Positions 50,768 to 59,249 of a DNA stretch of 64,000 nucleotides are shown in pieces; the stretch's first letter is position 1, and each line of letters starts with the position of its first letter. This DNA is from Limenecus sp048360435 (GTDB taxonomy: Bacteria; Cyanobacteriota; Vampirovibrionia; Gastranaerophilales; Gastranaerophilaceae). The stretch spans positions 1 to 64,000 of the forward strand of contig DBGCOP010000027.1 in NCBI GenBank assembly GCA_048360435.1, in the 5' to 3' direction. The position numbers were made by a program, and so were the translations under genes. The notes under the pieces were generated by a model that did not search any database, was not told where the DNA came from, and worked only from the letters and a program-made list of their open reading frames with translations.

Positions 50768-53074
50768 ATGGGTAATATAACTGAATGTACAAACTGTACC
50801 GGATGTGGTGCTTGTTTATGTGTTTGTCCTGTGGATGCTATTTCTATGAAGGAAGATAAATCCGGCTTTTTTTATCCTTTTATTGATGAGAAAAAATGCA
50901 CTGACTGTGGTTTATGTAAAACAAGATGTCCGATTTTGACTGATGATTTGTTAATAACGTCCAAAAGCAATGTATGCTATGGGGCTTCAGCTTCTGATGA
51001 AATTAGAAAAAACAGCTCTTCTGGCGGTATTTTTTCAGTGTTTGCCGAACAGATTATTAAACAAGAAGGATATGTTTGTGCAGCGGCTTTTGACGATAAT
51101 TTTATACTTGAACACAAAATTACAAATGATTTAAAAGAGCTTTACAAATTTCAGGGTTCAAAATATCTTCAAAGCAAAGCTTATGTAACTTATATTCAAA
51201 TTGAAAGACTTTTAAAAGATAAGAAGAAAGTTTTGTTTGTTGGTACACCATGTCAGGTTGCAGGGGTGAAATCTTATTTAAACAAAGATTATGAAAATCT
51301 TTTCACTGTTGATATAATTTGCCATGGCGTTCCTTCGAATAAGATATTTCTTAAATATTTGCAAGAAGAGATTTCTGAAGTTTCTTATTTAAAGTCATTT
51401 AACTTCAGAGATAAAAAAGACGGTTGGAACAATGAATTGATATTGTCTTATGAGCTTAGAAACAACGATAAGAAAAATTTTATCAAAGCTCAAAAGTCTT
51501 CTTATATGAGAGCTTTTCTTCAAAATCTTTCTTTGAGAAAATCTTGTAACTGTTGTCCATTTACTACTTCTCACAGGATTTCTGATATAACAATCGGAGA
51601 TTTTTGGGGATATGAAAAAGATAAACGTTTGAAAAATGATTCAAAAGGCCTTTCAGTTGTCCTTTTGAACAGTGCAAAAGGGGAGTCTCTTTTTAGTGAG
51701 GTACAAGAGAGTTTCAAATATGTACAAAAATCAAATACTAAAATAGCAATTAATGGAAATATGCCTTTAAGAATGCCTTTTGCTGCGCATAAAAACAGTA
51801 TACAATTTTTTAATAACTTGGATAAGATGAGTCTTTCTGAAAACGTTAAAAATTGCATAGAAGATAGTTCTGATTGTGCTGTGATTAATTTCTGGTGGTC
51901 ATTAAATTATGGAGCTGTGCTTACAGCTTATGCTTTACAGGAAGTGATTAATAATCTGGGTAAAACTTGCAAAATTATTGACTATAAATTGCCATGGGTA
52001 ATAAATTCGTATACAAACAGTTTTACGGAAAATTTTGCAAAAAAATATCTGAATCTTACATCACCATGTGTTACAGATGAAGATTTTGCTGAACTAAATA
52101 AAAAGACAAAGATTTTTATTACAGGTTCTGATCAGGTTTTCAGGTATAAATATATAAAATGTTTTTTTGATAAATACCTTTTGGGTTTTGCTAATATAGA
52201 TAAGAAAAAAATAGCAGCAGCCGGAAGCTTTGGAATTGATTATTTTGAATGTGAAAATGAACAGGACTTAGGCAGGATTAAACAATATTTTTCTTCATTG
52301 GATCATGTTTCAGTCAGAGAAAAAAGCGGATTATCTATTTGTAAACAACTTTTTAATAAAAATGCTGAATGGATACTTGATCCGGTATTTTTGATAGACA
52401 GAAATAAATTTGATAAAATAGCAGATGCTTCAAAAATGGATTTTAATGAAAAGATAGTAAGCTATGTTTTAGATGAAAATATTGAAATGGATGAGGTTTA
52501 TAAATATTTACAGCAAAAGTTTAATAAAGAAATTGTTAAAACTGCGAATTCGGCAATTTCGATAGAAGATTGGCTTTATTCAATTAAGAATTGCGATTTT
52601 TTTATTACTGATTCTTATCATGGAGTGTGTTTTGCTTTGATATTTAATAAGCCTTTTGTTTGTTTAGTTAACAAGTCTCGAGGAAAAGAACGATTTTCTT
52701 CTCTATTATCTTATTTGAATTTAGAAAATAGAGCTATTGAGGCTGTTGATGAACTTTATGACAATGATGAGCTGTTTGCAGGGATAGATTATGAGCATAA
52801 AATAAATAGTCAAATTGCTGAGTTTAAAGATGTGTCTGTGAATTGGTTAAAAAATGCTTTATACGCCCCTAAAGAGTTGACAAAAGAAGATTTGATTATG
52901 AAAATAAATGAACTTAGCAGTGAAATAATTTCATTAAAATCTGAAATTATTTCACTCAAAAAGACAGGCTTTGCTGAAAAATTATTTTCTATAAAAACGC
53001 ATAAAAATGAAAACACAACTCATAAAGTTATATGCTTTTTGGGCATAAAAATAAAATTTAAATCAAAAAAATAG
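50768..53074 (+). CDS. Ferredoxin - FrhB-like - polysaccharide pyruvyltransferase fusion
   Basis: A 768-aa protein of three parts. Residues 1-55: two 4Fe-4S motifs (CTNCTGCGACLCVCP and CTDCGLCKTRCP). About 65-350: coenzyme F420 hydrogenase/dehydrogenase beta-subunit-like domain (SSGGIFSVFAEQI, VGTPCQVAGVKSYL, CNCCPFTTSHRISDITIGDFWG). About 375-700: polysaccharide pyruvyltransferase domain (WWSLNYGAVLTAYALQE, ITGSDQVF, SVREKSG, FITDSYHG). It ends with a coiled coil and a basic tail (KVICFLGIKIKFKSKK) like those on some surface-glycan enzymes. Probably modifies a surface polysaccharide using a reduced cofactor. Confidence 0.88.
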   Translation: MGNITECTNCTGCGACLCVCPVDAISMKEDKSGFFYPFIDEKKCTDCGLCKTRCPILTDDLLITSKSNVCYGASASDEIRKNSSSGGIFSVFAEQIIKQEGYVCAAAFDDNFILEHKITNDLKELYKFQGSKYLQSKAYVTYIQIERLLKDKKKVLFVGTPCQVAGVKSYLNKDYENLFTVDIICHGVPSNKIFLKYLQEEISEVSYLKSFNFRDKKDGWNNELILSYELRNNDKKNFIKAQKSSYMRAFLQNLSLRKSCNCCPFTTSHRISDITIGDFWGYEKDKRLKNDSKGLSVVLLNSAKGESLFSEVQESFKYVQKSNTKIAINGNMPLRMPFAAHKNSIQFFNNLDKMSLSENVKNCIEDSSDCAVINFWWSLNYGAVLTAYALQEVINNLGKTCKIIDYKLPWVINSYTNSFTENFAKKYLNLTSPCVTDEDFAELNKKTKIFITGSDQVFRYKYIKCFFDKYLLGFANIDKKKIAAAGSFGIDYFECENEQDLGRIKQYFSSLDHVSVREKSGLSICKQLFNKNAEWILDPVFLIDRNKFDKIADASKMDFNEKIVSYVLDENIEMDEVYKYLQQKFNKEIVKTANSAISIEDWLYSIKNCDFFITDSYHGVCFALIFNKPFVCLVNKSRGKERFSSLLSYLNLENRAIEAVDELYDNDELFAGIDYEHKINSQIAEFKDVSVNWLKNALYAPKELTKEDLIMKINELSSEIISLKSEIISLKKTGFAEKLFSIKTHKNENTTHKVICFLGIKIKFKSKK

Positions 53075-53075
53075 T

Positions 53076-54476
53076 TTAAACTCTTCCATAGGCATCTTCA
53101 TATCTGATGATGTCATCTTCAGATATATAGTCTCCTTTTTGGACTTCTATGATTCTAACCTCTTCGTCATAAGGGTTTTGTAAAGAGTGTTTTGCTTGCA
53201 AAGGAATATCTATACTTTGGCCGGCTTCCAGTCTGTGCTCTTCACCTTCAAGGAGAACAAGAGCTTTTCCTTCCAGCACAACCCAATGCTCAGAGCGATG
53301 ATTGTGTGATTGAATAGACAATTTTTGTTTTGACGATACAGAAATCATTTTTGTGAGATAACCTTCACCTTCTGTTAAGCAAGTGTAATATCCCCAGGGT
53401 CTGAAAACAGTTTTGTGTACCATTCTTGCGTTATTGTTGTTATCTTTTAGACGGTCATAAATATTTTTCACTTTTTGTGATTGATTTTTTTTGCAAACCA
53501 TAACAGCATCTTCTGTTTCGACAACAATAACATCTTCTACTCCTGAAACTGCTACAAGTTTTTTGCTGCTGTATAACAAAGAATTTTTTACGTTGTCTGC
53601 TATAACGTTACCTTCAATTACGTTGCTGTCTTTGTCTTTTGTTTTAACATCATACAAAGATTGCCATGAACCTAAATCATTCCAGTCAGATTTTAATTCA
53701 ACAAGTGCAATTTTGTCAGACTTTTCCATAACCGCATAATCTATTGAAATAGAAGGCATTTTTTCAAAAATAGAGAATGGAATGGCTGAAATATTTTTAT
53801 TTTCAGCATTAAAGTCTAAAGCTTCAAGATTTTTGTATATTTCTGGTGCATGTTTTTCAAATTCTTTTAAAAGAACGGATACTTTTCCCATAAACATACC
53901 TCCGTTCCAGTAATAAGAACCATTTTCGATGTATTCCTGTGCTGTTTTTAAGTCAGGTTTTTCTACAAATTTATCTACTTTTAATCCGCATGAAAGAGAC
54001 TCGCCAGCTTTTATGTAGCCATAACCTGTTTCCGGATAAGATGGTTTTATTCCAAAGGTTACAATATATCCAGCATCAGCCAATTTTTGTGCTGATTCTA
54101 CTGTATCTTTGAAAGCTGTTATGTTTTTTATCAAATGGTCAGAGGGACCTATAAAAACAATCTCATCTTTTATTGTTTTTTGTTTTATAAATGTCAATGC
54201 AGCAGCAATTGCCGGAGCTGTATTTTTTGCTGCCGGTTCTGATACTATTTTTACATTTTGAGTAATTTTATTTATTTGAAATTTTACATCATTTGAGTGT
54301 TTAATATTTGTTACACATATAATATTTTCTGAAGGAATAAATGTCTGAAGCCTTTTAAATGTTGATTGTAATAAACTATCTTTTCCGTCCAGAGCCAGAA
54401 GCTGTTTCGGGTATAATTCCCTGCTCAAAGGCCATAATCTGCTTCCGGAACCTCCTGCTAATATTAATCCGTACAT
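53076..54476 (-). CDS. manC: Mannose-1-phosphate guanylyltransferase / mannose-6-phosphate isomerase
   Basis: A 466-aa bifunctional enzyme making GDP-mannose for surface glycans. The nucleotidyltransferase domain starts ILAGGSGSRLWPLSRELYPKQ and includes FVEKPDLKTAQEYI; the C-terminal cupin (type II phosphomannose isomerase) has RPWGYYTCLTEG and QSHNHRSEHWVVLEGKA with metal-binding His/Glu. Stop-to-stop 1 base from the pyruvyltransferase fusion. Confidence 0.95.
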   Translation of the reverse strand: MYGLILAGGSGSRLWPLSRELYPKQLLALDGKDSLLQSTFKRLQTFIPSENIICVTNIKHSNDVKFQINKITQNVKIVSEPAAKNTAPAIAAALTFIKQKTIKDEIVFIGPSDHLIKNITAFKDTVESAQKLADAGYIVTFGIKPSYPETGYGYIKAGESLSCGLKVDKFVEKPDLKTAQEYIENGSYYWNGGMFMGKVSVLLKEFEKHAPEIYKNLEALDFNAENKNISAIPFSIFEKMPSISIDYAVMEKSDKIALVELKSDWNDLGSWQSLYDVKTKDKDSNVIEGNVIADNVKNSLLYSSKKLVAVSGVEDVIVVETEDAVMVCKKNQSQKVKNIYDRLKDNNNNARMVHKTVFRPWGYYTCLTEGEGYLTKMISVSSKQKLSIQSHNHRSEHWVVLEGKALVLLEGEEHRLEAGQSIDIPLQAKHSLQNPYDEEVRIIEVQKGDYISEDDIIRYEDAYGRV

Positions 54477-54639
54477 CTTTACTCCTCTTAAAAATTTCTT
54501 ATATAAAGTATAATTTAACCAAAAATGAATTTCAAAAATTTATATATAAAAATTACTTTAGTTTACATAAACTTGCTTTGAAGAAGCGAAGTTGATTTAA
54601 TTATATTAAACCATATTGAAGCTAAAAGGGGATTTTGTT

Positions 54640-56124
54640 TTGAACAGTAGTGTTGTTGATAAGTTTTCGGATGTAAAAATACTTTGTGTCGGTGATATTA
54701 TGCTTGATAAATTCTTTTACGGTGATGTTGAGCGAATTTCTCCTGAAGCTCCTGTTCCTGTTTTTCGTATTGACAAAGAAAAATCAATGCTTGGCGGTAC
54801 CGGAAATGTTATTGCAAATCTCGCTTCTCTTGATGTTAAAACAAAATATGTTGGTGTTGTAGGCAATGATGAATCAGGTGAGTTGATTGAAAAGTTTTTG
54901 AAAGATACAAATTGTAAATATAGTCTTATAAAACCAAAAAATTATGATACAACGACAAAAGTCAGAATGATTGCCGGTAACAATCACCTTTTGAGAACAG
55001 ACAAAGAAACTTCTTTGAAATTGACTGATGATGAGATATTCGAATTTATATCAAAGGTTGAAGAAGAAATTAAGGATTGTGATTTAGTGCTTGTTTCTGA
55101 CTATAAAAAAGGTTTGTTGACAATAGAAACCACTCAGGCAGTTATTAGTCTTTGTAAAAAATATAATAAAAAAGTTATTTTGGATCCAAAAGAAAAAGAT
55201 TACAAAAAATATTCAGGTGCATCTCTGGTAAAGCCAAACCTGAAAGAATTCGAACTGGTTTCAGAAAAAAAATATACAACATCTTCACCAAATTTTAAAG
55301 ACGAAATTAAAACAAATGCACTTGCCGTAATGAAGAAATATGATATTGAGAACCTTCTTATTACATTGAGCAAAGACGGAATGATGTTTGTTTCAAATAA
55401 AGGTGAGGCTATACACATAGCAGCTGAAGCAAAGGAAGTTTTTGATGTTTCAGGTGCAGGAGATACATCTCTTGCTGTTTTAGGTGCTTCTCTTGCTCTA
55501 GGCTTAAAAATATCTGATGCAATGAAGCTTGCAAATTATGCTTCCGGTATAGTTGTTGGAAAGCTTGGTACTGCATGTGTTTCCAAAAGTGAGTTAAAAT
55601 CTGCCATTTCAAAATCAAGAAGTGCACATAAACTTTCTCAAGCCTCAAAAATTATTTCAATTGAAGAGGCTGTTGAAATTTCTAAAGAACTTACATCAGA
55701 ACACAAGACCGTTGGTTTTACTAACGGGTGTTTTGATGTGTTGCACCTGGGACATATACATTCATTTGCTTCTGCAAAAGAAGAATGTGACTGTCTTTTT
55801 GTCGGCATAAATTCTGACAAGTCTGTAAAAAGAATCAAAGGAGAAAAATGGCCTTTACAAAATGAACAAACAAGAGCATATGTTGTTGCTTCGCTTGAAT
55901 TTGTGGATTATGTTGTTTTGTTTGATGAAGATACAGCTTTGGAACTTGTGAAAAAAATTAAGCCGGATGTAATTGCCAAAGAAGGGCTAAAAATTGAAAA
56001 CTGGCCTGAAGCTCAGGAGGTTATTTCTTACGGAGGAAGAGCTGTCGAATTAGAACGAATAGAAGATTATTCTACTTCTGCCATTGTTGACAAGTTGGAA
56101 GAAAATATAAAAACAGGTGTGTAA
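54640..56124 (+). CDS. hldE: Bifunctional heptose kinase/adenylyltransferase
   Basis: A 494-aa enzyme for ADP-heptose synthesis, with the kinase half (VGDIMLDKFFYGDVERISPEAPV, catalytic Asp in DVSGAGDTSLAVL) and the adenylyltransferase half (VGFTNGCFDVLHLGHIHSF with HLGH as the HxGH motif, GEKWPLQNEQTRA). The start is a TTG at 54640, 9 bases after AAGGGG; an earlier TTG at 54616 lies before that ribosome binding site. Co-transcribed with gmhB. Points to LPS-like or heptosylated surface glycans. Confidence 0.94.
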   Translation: MNSSVVDKFSDVKILCVGDIMLDKFFYGDVERISPEAPVPVFRIDKEKSMLGGTGNVIANLASLDVKTKYVGVVGNDESGELIEKFLKDTNCKYSLIKPKNYDTTTKVRMIAGNNHLLRTDKETSLKLTDDEIFEFISKVEEEIKDCDLVLVSDYKKGLLTIETTQAVISLCKKYNKKVILDPKEKDYKKYSGASLVKPNLKEFELVSEKKYTTSSPNFKDEIKTNALAVMKKYDIENLLITLSKDGMMFVSNKGEAIHIAAEAKEVFDVSGAGDTSLAVLGASLALGLKISDAMKLANYASGIVVGKLGTACVSKSELKSAISKSRSAHKLSQASKIISIEEAVEISKELTSEHKTVGFTNGCFDVLHLGHIHSFASAKEECDCLFVGINSDKSVKRIKGEKWPLQNEQTRAYVVASLEFVDYVVLFDEDTALELVKKIKPDVIAKEGLKIENWPEAQEVISYGGRAVELERIEDYSTSAIVDKLEENIKTGV

Positions 56125-56127
56125 TTT

Positions 56128-56622
56128 ATGAAGAACAAGGCTCTTTTTCTTGACAGAGACGGTACAATAAATGTTGATTATGCTTATGTATATAAAACAG
56201 AGGATTTCAAATTTGTTGACGGTATAGTTGAGCTTTGTCAAAAAGCTCAAGAAAAAGGATATAAAATAATTGTCGTAACAAATCAATCCGGAGTTGAGCG
56301 CGGCTATTATACTATCGATGATATGAATAACTTTAATGAATTTATGAAATCGGAGTTTGAAAAAAATGGAGTAAAAATCACGGATGTTTACTGCTGTCCT
56401 TTTCTGGAACATCCGGACAGAAAACCGGCTCCGGGAATGTTTGTGCGAGCAGGTAAAGAACATAATATAGATATGAAAAATTCTGTTTCAACAGGTGATA
56501 AAAAACGTGATATTGATGCGGCAAAGGCTTCAGGTATTGTGAAAAACTTTCTTTTCAGCGATAAAGAAGAAACTGATTACCATACAGTTAAAAAACTTAC
56601 TGATATAATTCAATATCTTTAA
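56128..56622 (+). CDS. gmhB: HAD phosphatase, GmhB-like heptose bisphosphate 7-phosphatase
   Basis: A 164-aa HAD hydrolase with the nucleophile motif FLDRDGTIN, VVTNQSGVERG and the late STGDKKRDIDAAKASG. It is 3 bases after hldE and would remove the 7-phosphate between the two HldE reactions. The usual GmhB zinc loop (CxH ... CxC before RKP) is reduced to CCPFLEHPDRKP, so the zinc site appears incomplete. Histidinol-phosphatase relatives are similar; context decides for GmhB. Confidence 0.88.
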   Translation: MKNKALFLDRDGTINVDYAYVYKTEDFKFVDGIVELCQKAQEKGYKIIVVTNQSGVERGYYTIDDMNNFNEFMKSEFEKNGVKITDVYCCPFLEHPDRKPAPGMFVRAGKEHNIDMKNSVSTGDKKRDIDAAKASGIVKNFLFSDKEETDYHTVKKLTDIIQYL

Positions 56623-56639
56623 AAAGATAATGTTACTCC

Positions 56640-56954
56640 TCACCAATCAACAGTAAAGCCCTTAAACAAATCTTTGAATTTTGTTTTTTCTTTTTTGGGG
56701 TTAACAGGTGTCTTGATTAAAACAGAAGAATCTTTTTTATCTTCAGTTGATTTTTCTGTATTTTTTTCTTGAAGTTTGATAATCTCACTGTTGGTTTTTG
56801 AGTCTCTTTCTAAATTATGGAGTGGTCTTGTTGCTTCAGGTGTGAATATTTGGCTGTTAATTTGATTCATAACAGGCATTGGAACTTCGGCAAGAACGTT
56901 TGTTCCCAAAGCCAGAACAAATGTAAATGCTGTTATATAAAATATTTTTTTCAT
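56640..56954 (-). CDS. Small secreted protein downstream of TpsB
   Basis: A 104-aa protein with a clear signal peptide (KKIFYITAFTFVLALGTNVLA) and a charged, Lys/Ser/Thr/Glu-rich mature part ending in KTKFKDLFKGFTVDW. ATG 56954 is chosen over 56960 because GGGAG is 6 bases upstream of it and touches the earlier one. It follows tpsB by about 15 bases in the same operon, so it may assist the two-partner secretion system. No family recognised. Confidence 0.75.
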   Translation of the reverse strand: MKKIFYITAFTFVLALGTNVLAEVPMPVMNQINSQIFTPEATRPLHNLERDSKTNSEIIKLQEKNTEKSTEDKKDSSVLIKTPVNPKKEKTKFKDLFKGFTVDW

Positions 56955-56969
56955 AACCATCTCCCTTTT

Positions 56970-59096
56970 TTATAAAGTTTCTTTGTTTTTTTTCTTTTTA
57001 GACTTTTTTTGAACGGGTTTTCTGTCTGCAACAAGTCGTCCTATATCAGGAGCACATGTGATTTCAAAATGGAATCTACCCATTTTTTGATCAGCTTCAT
57101 ACTTGTTGTTTAATCCGTACCCCCAGTAGAAACGTGCAGCAAGATCTTTTTTTAAGTTTACTCTTAAACCCCAGCCCCAACTCATCAAAAGTTCGCCACC
57201 GTCAATTGATGCACCGCCTTTATATGGAAAAACCATACCATTGTCCATAAAGACCGCACCTTTAACCATTTCTCTGGGATAAATATAGCCGAGTTTGTCA
57301 GAGCCGATACGTTTGGGAAGAATAGGAATAGGCGTAAGAATTTCTGCGCTTGCAAAGTATCCGCTTTTGCCGAGAAGAAGACCTTCTGAGTATCCTCTGA
57401 CAGTAGACAAACCACCTATTTGGAATTGTTCGAGCCACGGCAGTCGATCGTTTGGCGAATATTGTCCTGAAATTCTGAATTGACCTATTATACCTTTTCC
57501 AAAGTCATGAAGTCTTGTGATGTTGCCCTCGTATTTTAAGAAGTCTTCATCACCGCCAAGAGCTTTAAACCCGATTGAACCGTAATGACCTGTATACCAG
57601 ATACCTTTTTCAGTATCTTTTCTGCCCGTAAATCCCTGAGTTAAAGAGAAAGTATTTATATCACTGATTTTTAATCCGCTGATATCAGTTGTTGAATGTT
57701 TTAAATTTGCAGCTGTATAAGATGTAATGTTTGCATCCTGCCTGTCAAAAAGCGGTTGTGTAGCATAAAGAGAATAGACTTGGGAGGTTCCTCCAATGCC
57801 GAAAGGTCTCAATGCTCCGCTGACAACAGAAATGTTACCTGCTGAAACAGATGCACCAATTCTTGTTCCGAATCTTCCGACAGGAATATTATAATCAGCA
57901 AAGCCGACTCTGTTTCCTCTTCCTAAATATCCCCCTAATGATAATCTGTCTCTGTGTCCAAACAGGCTGTCAGCTGCAAGCATTCCACCCCAGCGAGTTG
58001 TCCCGATAGTCTGACGTCCTTGATTATCAGTCATAAATGCAATATGAAAAGGAAAAGGATCTTCCGTATTTAGAACAATATCAGTTTCACCTTGTTGTTC
58101 ACCGGCATTTAGCCCGACTCTCAATTTAACTTGGTTATTATTATTGAATTTGATAACATCTTTTTCCAGGTCGCCAAGACGGAACAGTTCACCTTCTTTA
58201 GGTGCTACACGTTTTTCTATATAAGAACTTTTTGTCCAGCGATTGCCATCTACTATTACTTTTCCCACTGTTCCTTCAAAAAGACCTATTTTTAAGATTC
58301 CTTCTTTGGTAATTGTTTGAGGAGGGAGGTAGGCTTTTGATGTAGGGTAGTCACCAAGTATATAGCATCTTGTAATACCGTCAACAACTTTTTTTATGTC
58401 AGTAATTGTAACAGGCTGGGACAACAGTGGTGAAGCCAGTTGTTGCAGTTCTTCATCAGTAAAAACTTTTGAAGGTGAAAATTCTACTCTTGTAATTACA
58501 GCCCGGACATCGGTAGAATTTTCGGGATTTGATAGAGTTTCAACTATTACAGGAGGTCTGTTATTTTTTTTGTTTTTCAAATCTGTTTTTATATCTGCCC
58601 AGAGATTGAATTTTGTGTCTCCATCTGCAGCTCTTTGTTCTTTTGCTGATTCGTAGAGTTTGTATTTTTCTTGTTCATCCACAGCCTGTCTGTATTCTTG
58701 TTTTAAATCTTCTAATGATTTAGGCACAGGAGGAGCTGCTTTTTTGACAACTTTATTCACAGCGGGAATTTGTTTTGGCTGTACGTTTTTATCATCTAAT
58801 GATTTTTGTGCTTTAGTTTCTTGAACTTTGGGAATTGATTGAGAATGTTGTTTTGTAGGAGAAGGAACAGGATTGTTTTCAGTAATTTGTTTTTGGGGAA
58901 CGGGAACTGTTGAACTTGCTGCTGATGCAAAAGTTGCAATCGGAGCAGGTTTATTAGGAACAGGGGCGATTAAGTTTTTTTTAGACTGTAACGGCACCGG
59001 CGGTATGTTGCTAACATTATCCCCTAAATTTTCTGATGCTATGGTAAAATTCTGACTTAATAAACAAACGCTTATTAAGAATAATAGTTTCTTCAT
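56970..59096 (-). CDS. Two-partner secretion outer-membrane transporter (TpsB, ShlB/FhaC-like)
   Basis: A 708-aa outer-membrane translocator for a TpsA exoprotein. Signal peptide to about residue 20; a long Pro/Val/Gln-rich periplasmic linker (about 25-130); POTRA_2 domain (VEFSPSKVFTDEELQQLASP, ITRCYILGDYPTSKAYLPPQ); then a 16-strand barrel with the conserved RLPWLEQFQIGGLSTVRGYSEG. The end is KKSKKKKNKETL, a basic tail after the last strand, which is unusual. It is divergent from the exoprotein gene. Confidence 0.94.
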   Translation of the reverse strand: MKKLLFLISVCLLSQNFTIASENLGDNVSNIPPVPLQSKKNLIAPVPNKPAPIATFASAASSTVPVPQKQITENNPVPSPTKQHSQSIPKVQETKAQKSLDDKNVQPKQIPAVNKVVKKAAPPVPKSLEDLKQEYRQAVDEQEKYKLYESAKEQRAADGDTKFNLWADIKTDLKNKKNNRPPVIVETLSNPENSTDVRAVITRVEFSPSKVFTDEELQQLASPLLSQPVTITDIKKVVDGITRCYILGDYPTSKAYLPPQTITKEGILKIGLFEGTVGKVIVDGNRWTKSSYIEKRVAPKEGELFRLGDLEKDVIKFNNNNQVKLRVGLNAGEQQGETDIVLNTEDPFPFHIAFMTDNQGRQTIGTTRWGGMLAADSLFGHRDRLSLGGYLGRGNRVGFADYNIPVGRFGTRIGASVSAGNISVVSGALRPFGIGGTSQVYSLYATQPLFDRQDANITSYTAANLKHSTTDISGLKISDINTFSLTQGFTGRKDTEKGIWYTGHYGSIGFKALGGDEDFLKYEGNITRLHDFGKGIIGQFRISGQYSPNDRLPWLEQFQIGGLSTVRGYSEGLLLGKSGYFASAEILTPIPILPKRIGSDKLGYIYPREMVKGAVFMDNGMVFPYKGGASIDGGELLMSWGWGLRVNLKKDLAARFYWGYGLNNKYEADQKMGRFHFEITCAPDIGRLVADRKPVQKKSKKKKNKETL

Positions 59097-59249
59097 CCTA
59101 ACTCAATTCCTACGTAATAATAAATATATATGATGTTAAAATACAAAGTCAATAAAATGTATAAATAACTTTATGAAATGAGACAAATTATTTACTGTAT
59201 ATATAAATTGGGTTATGATTATACTAATAGGTTAGTCTAGGGGCTTTGT

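Noticed and set aside
54616..54639. Earlier TTG start for hldE
   Set aside because: It precedes the AAGGGG ribosome binding site; TTG 54640 is correctly spaced after it.
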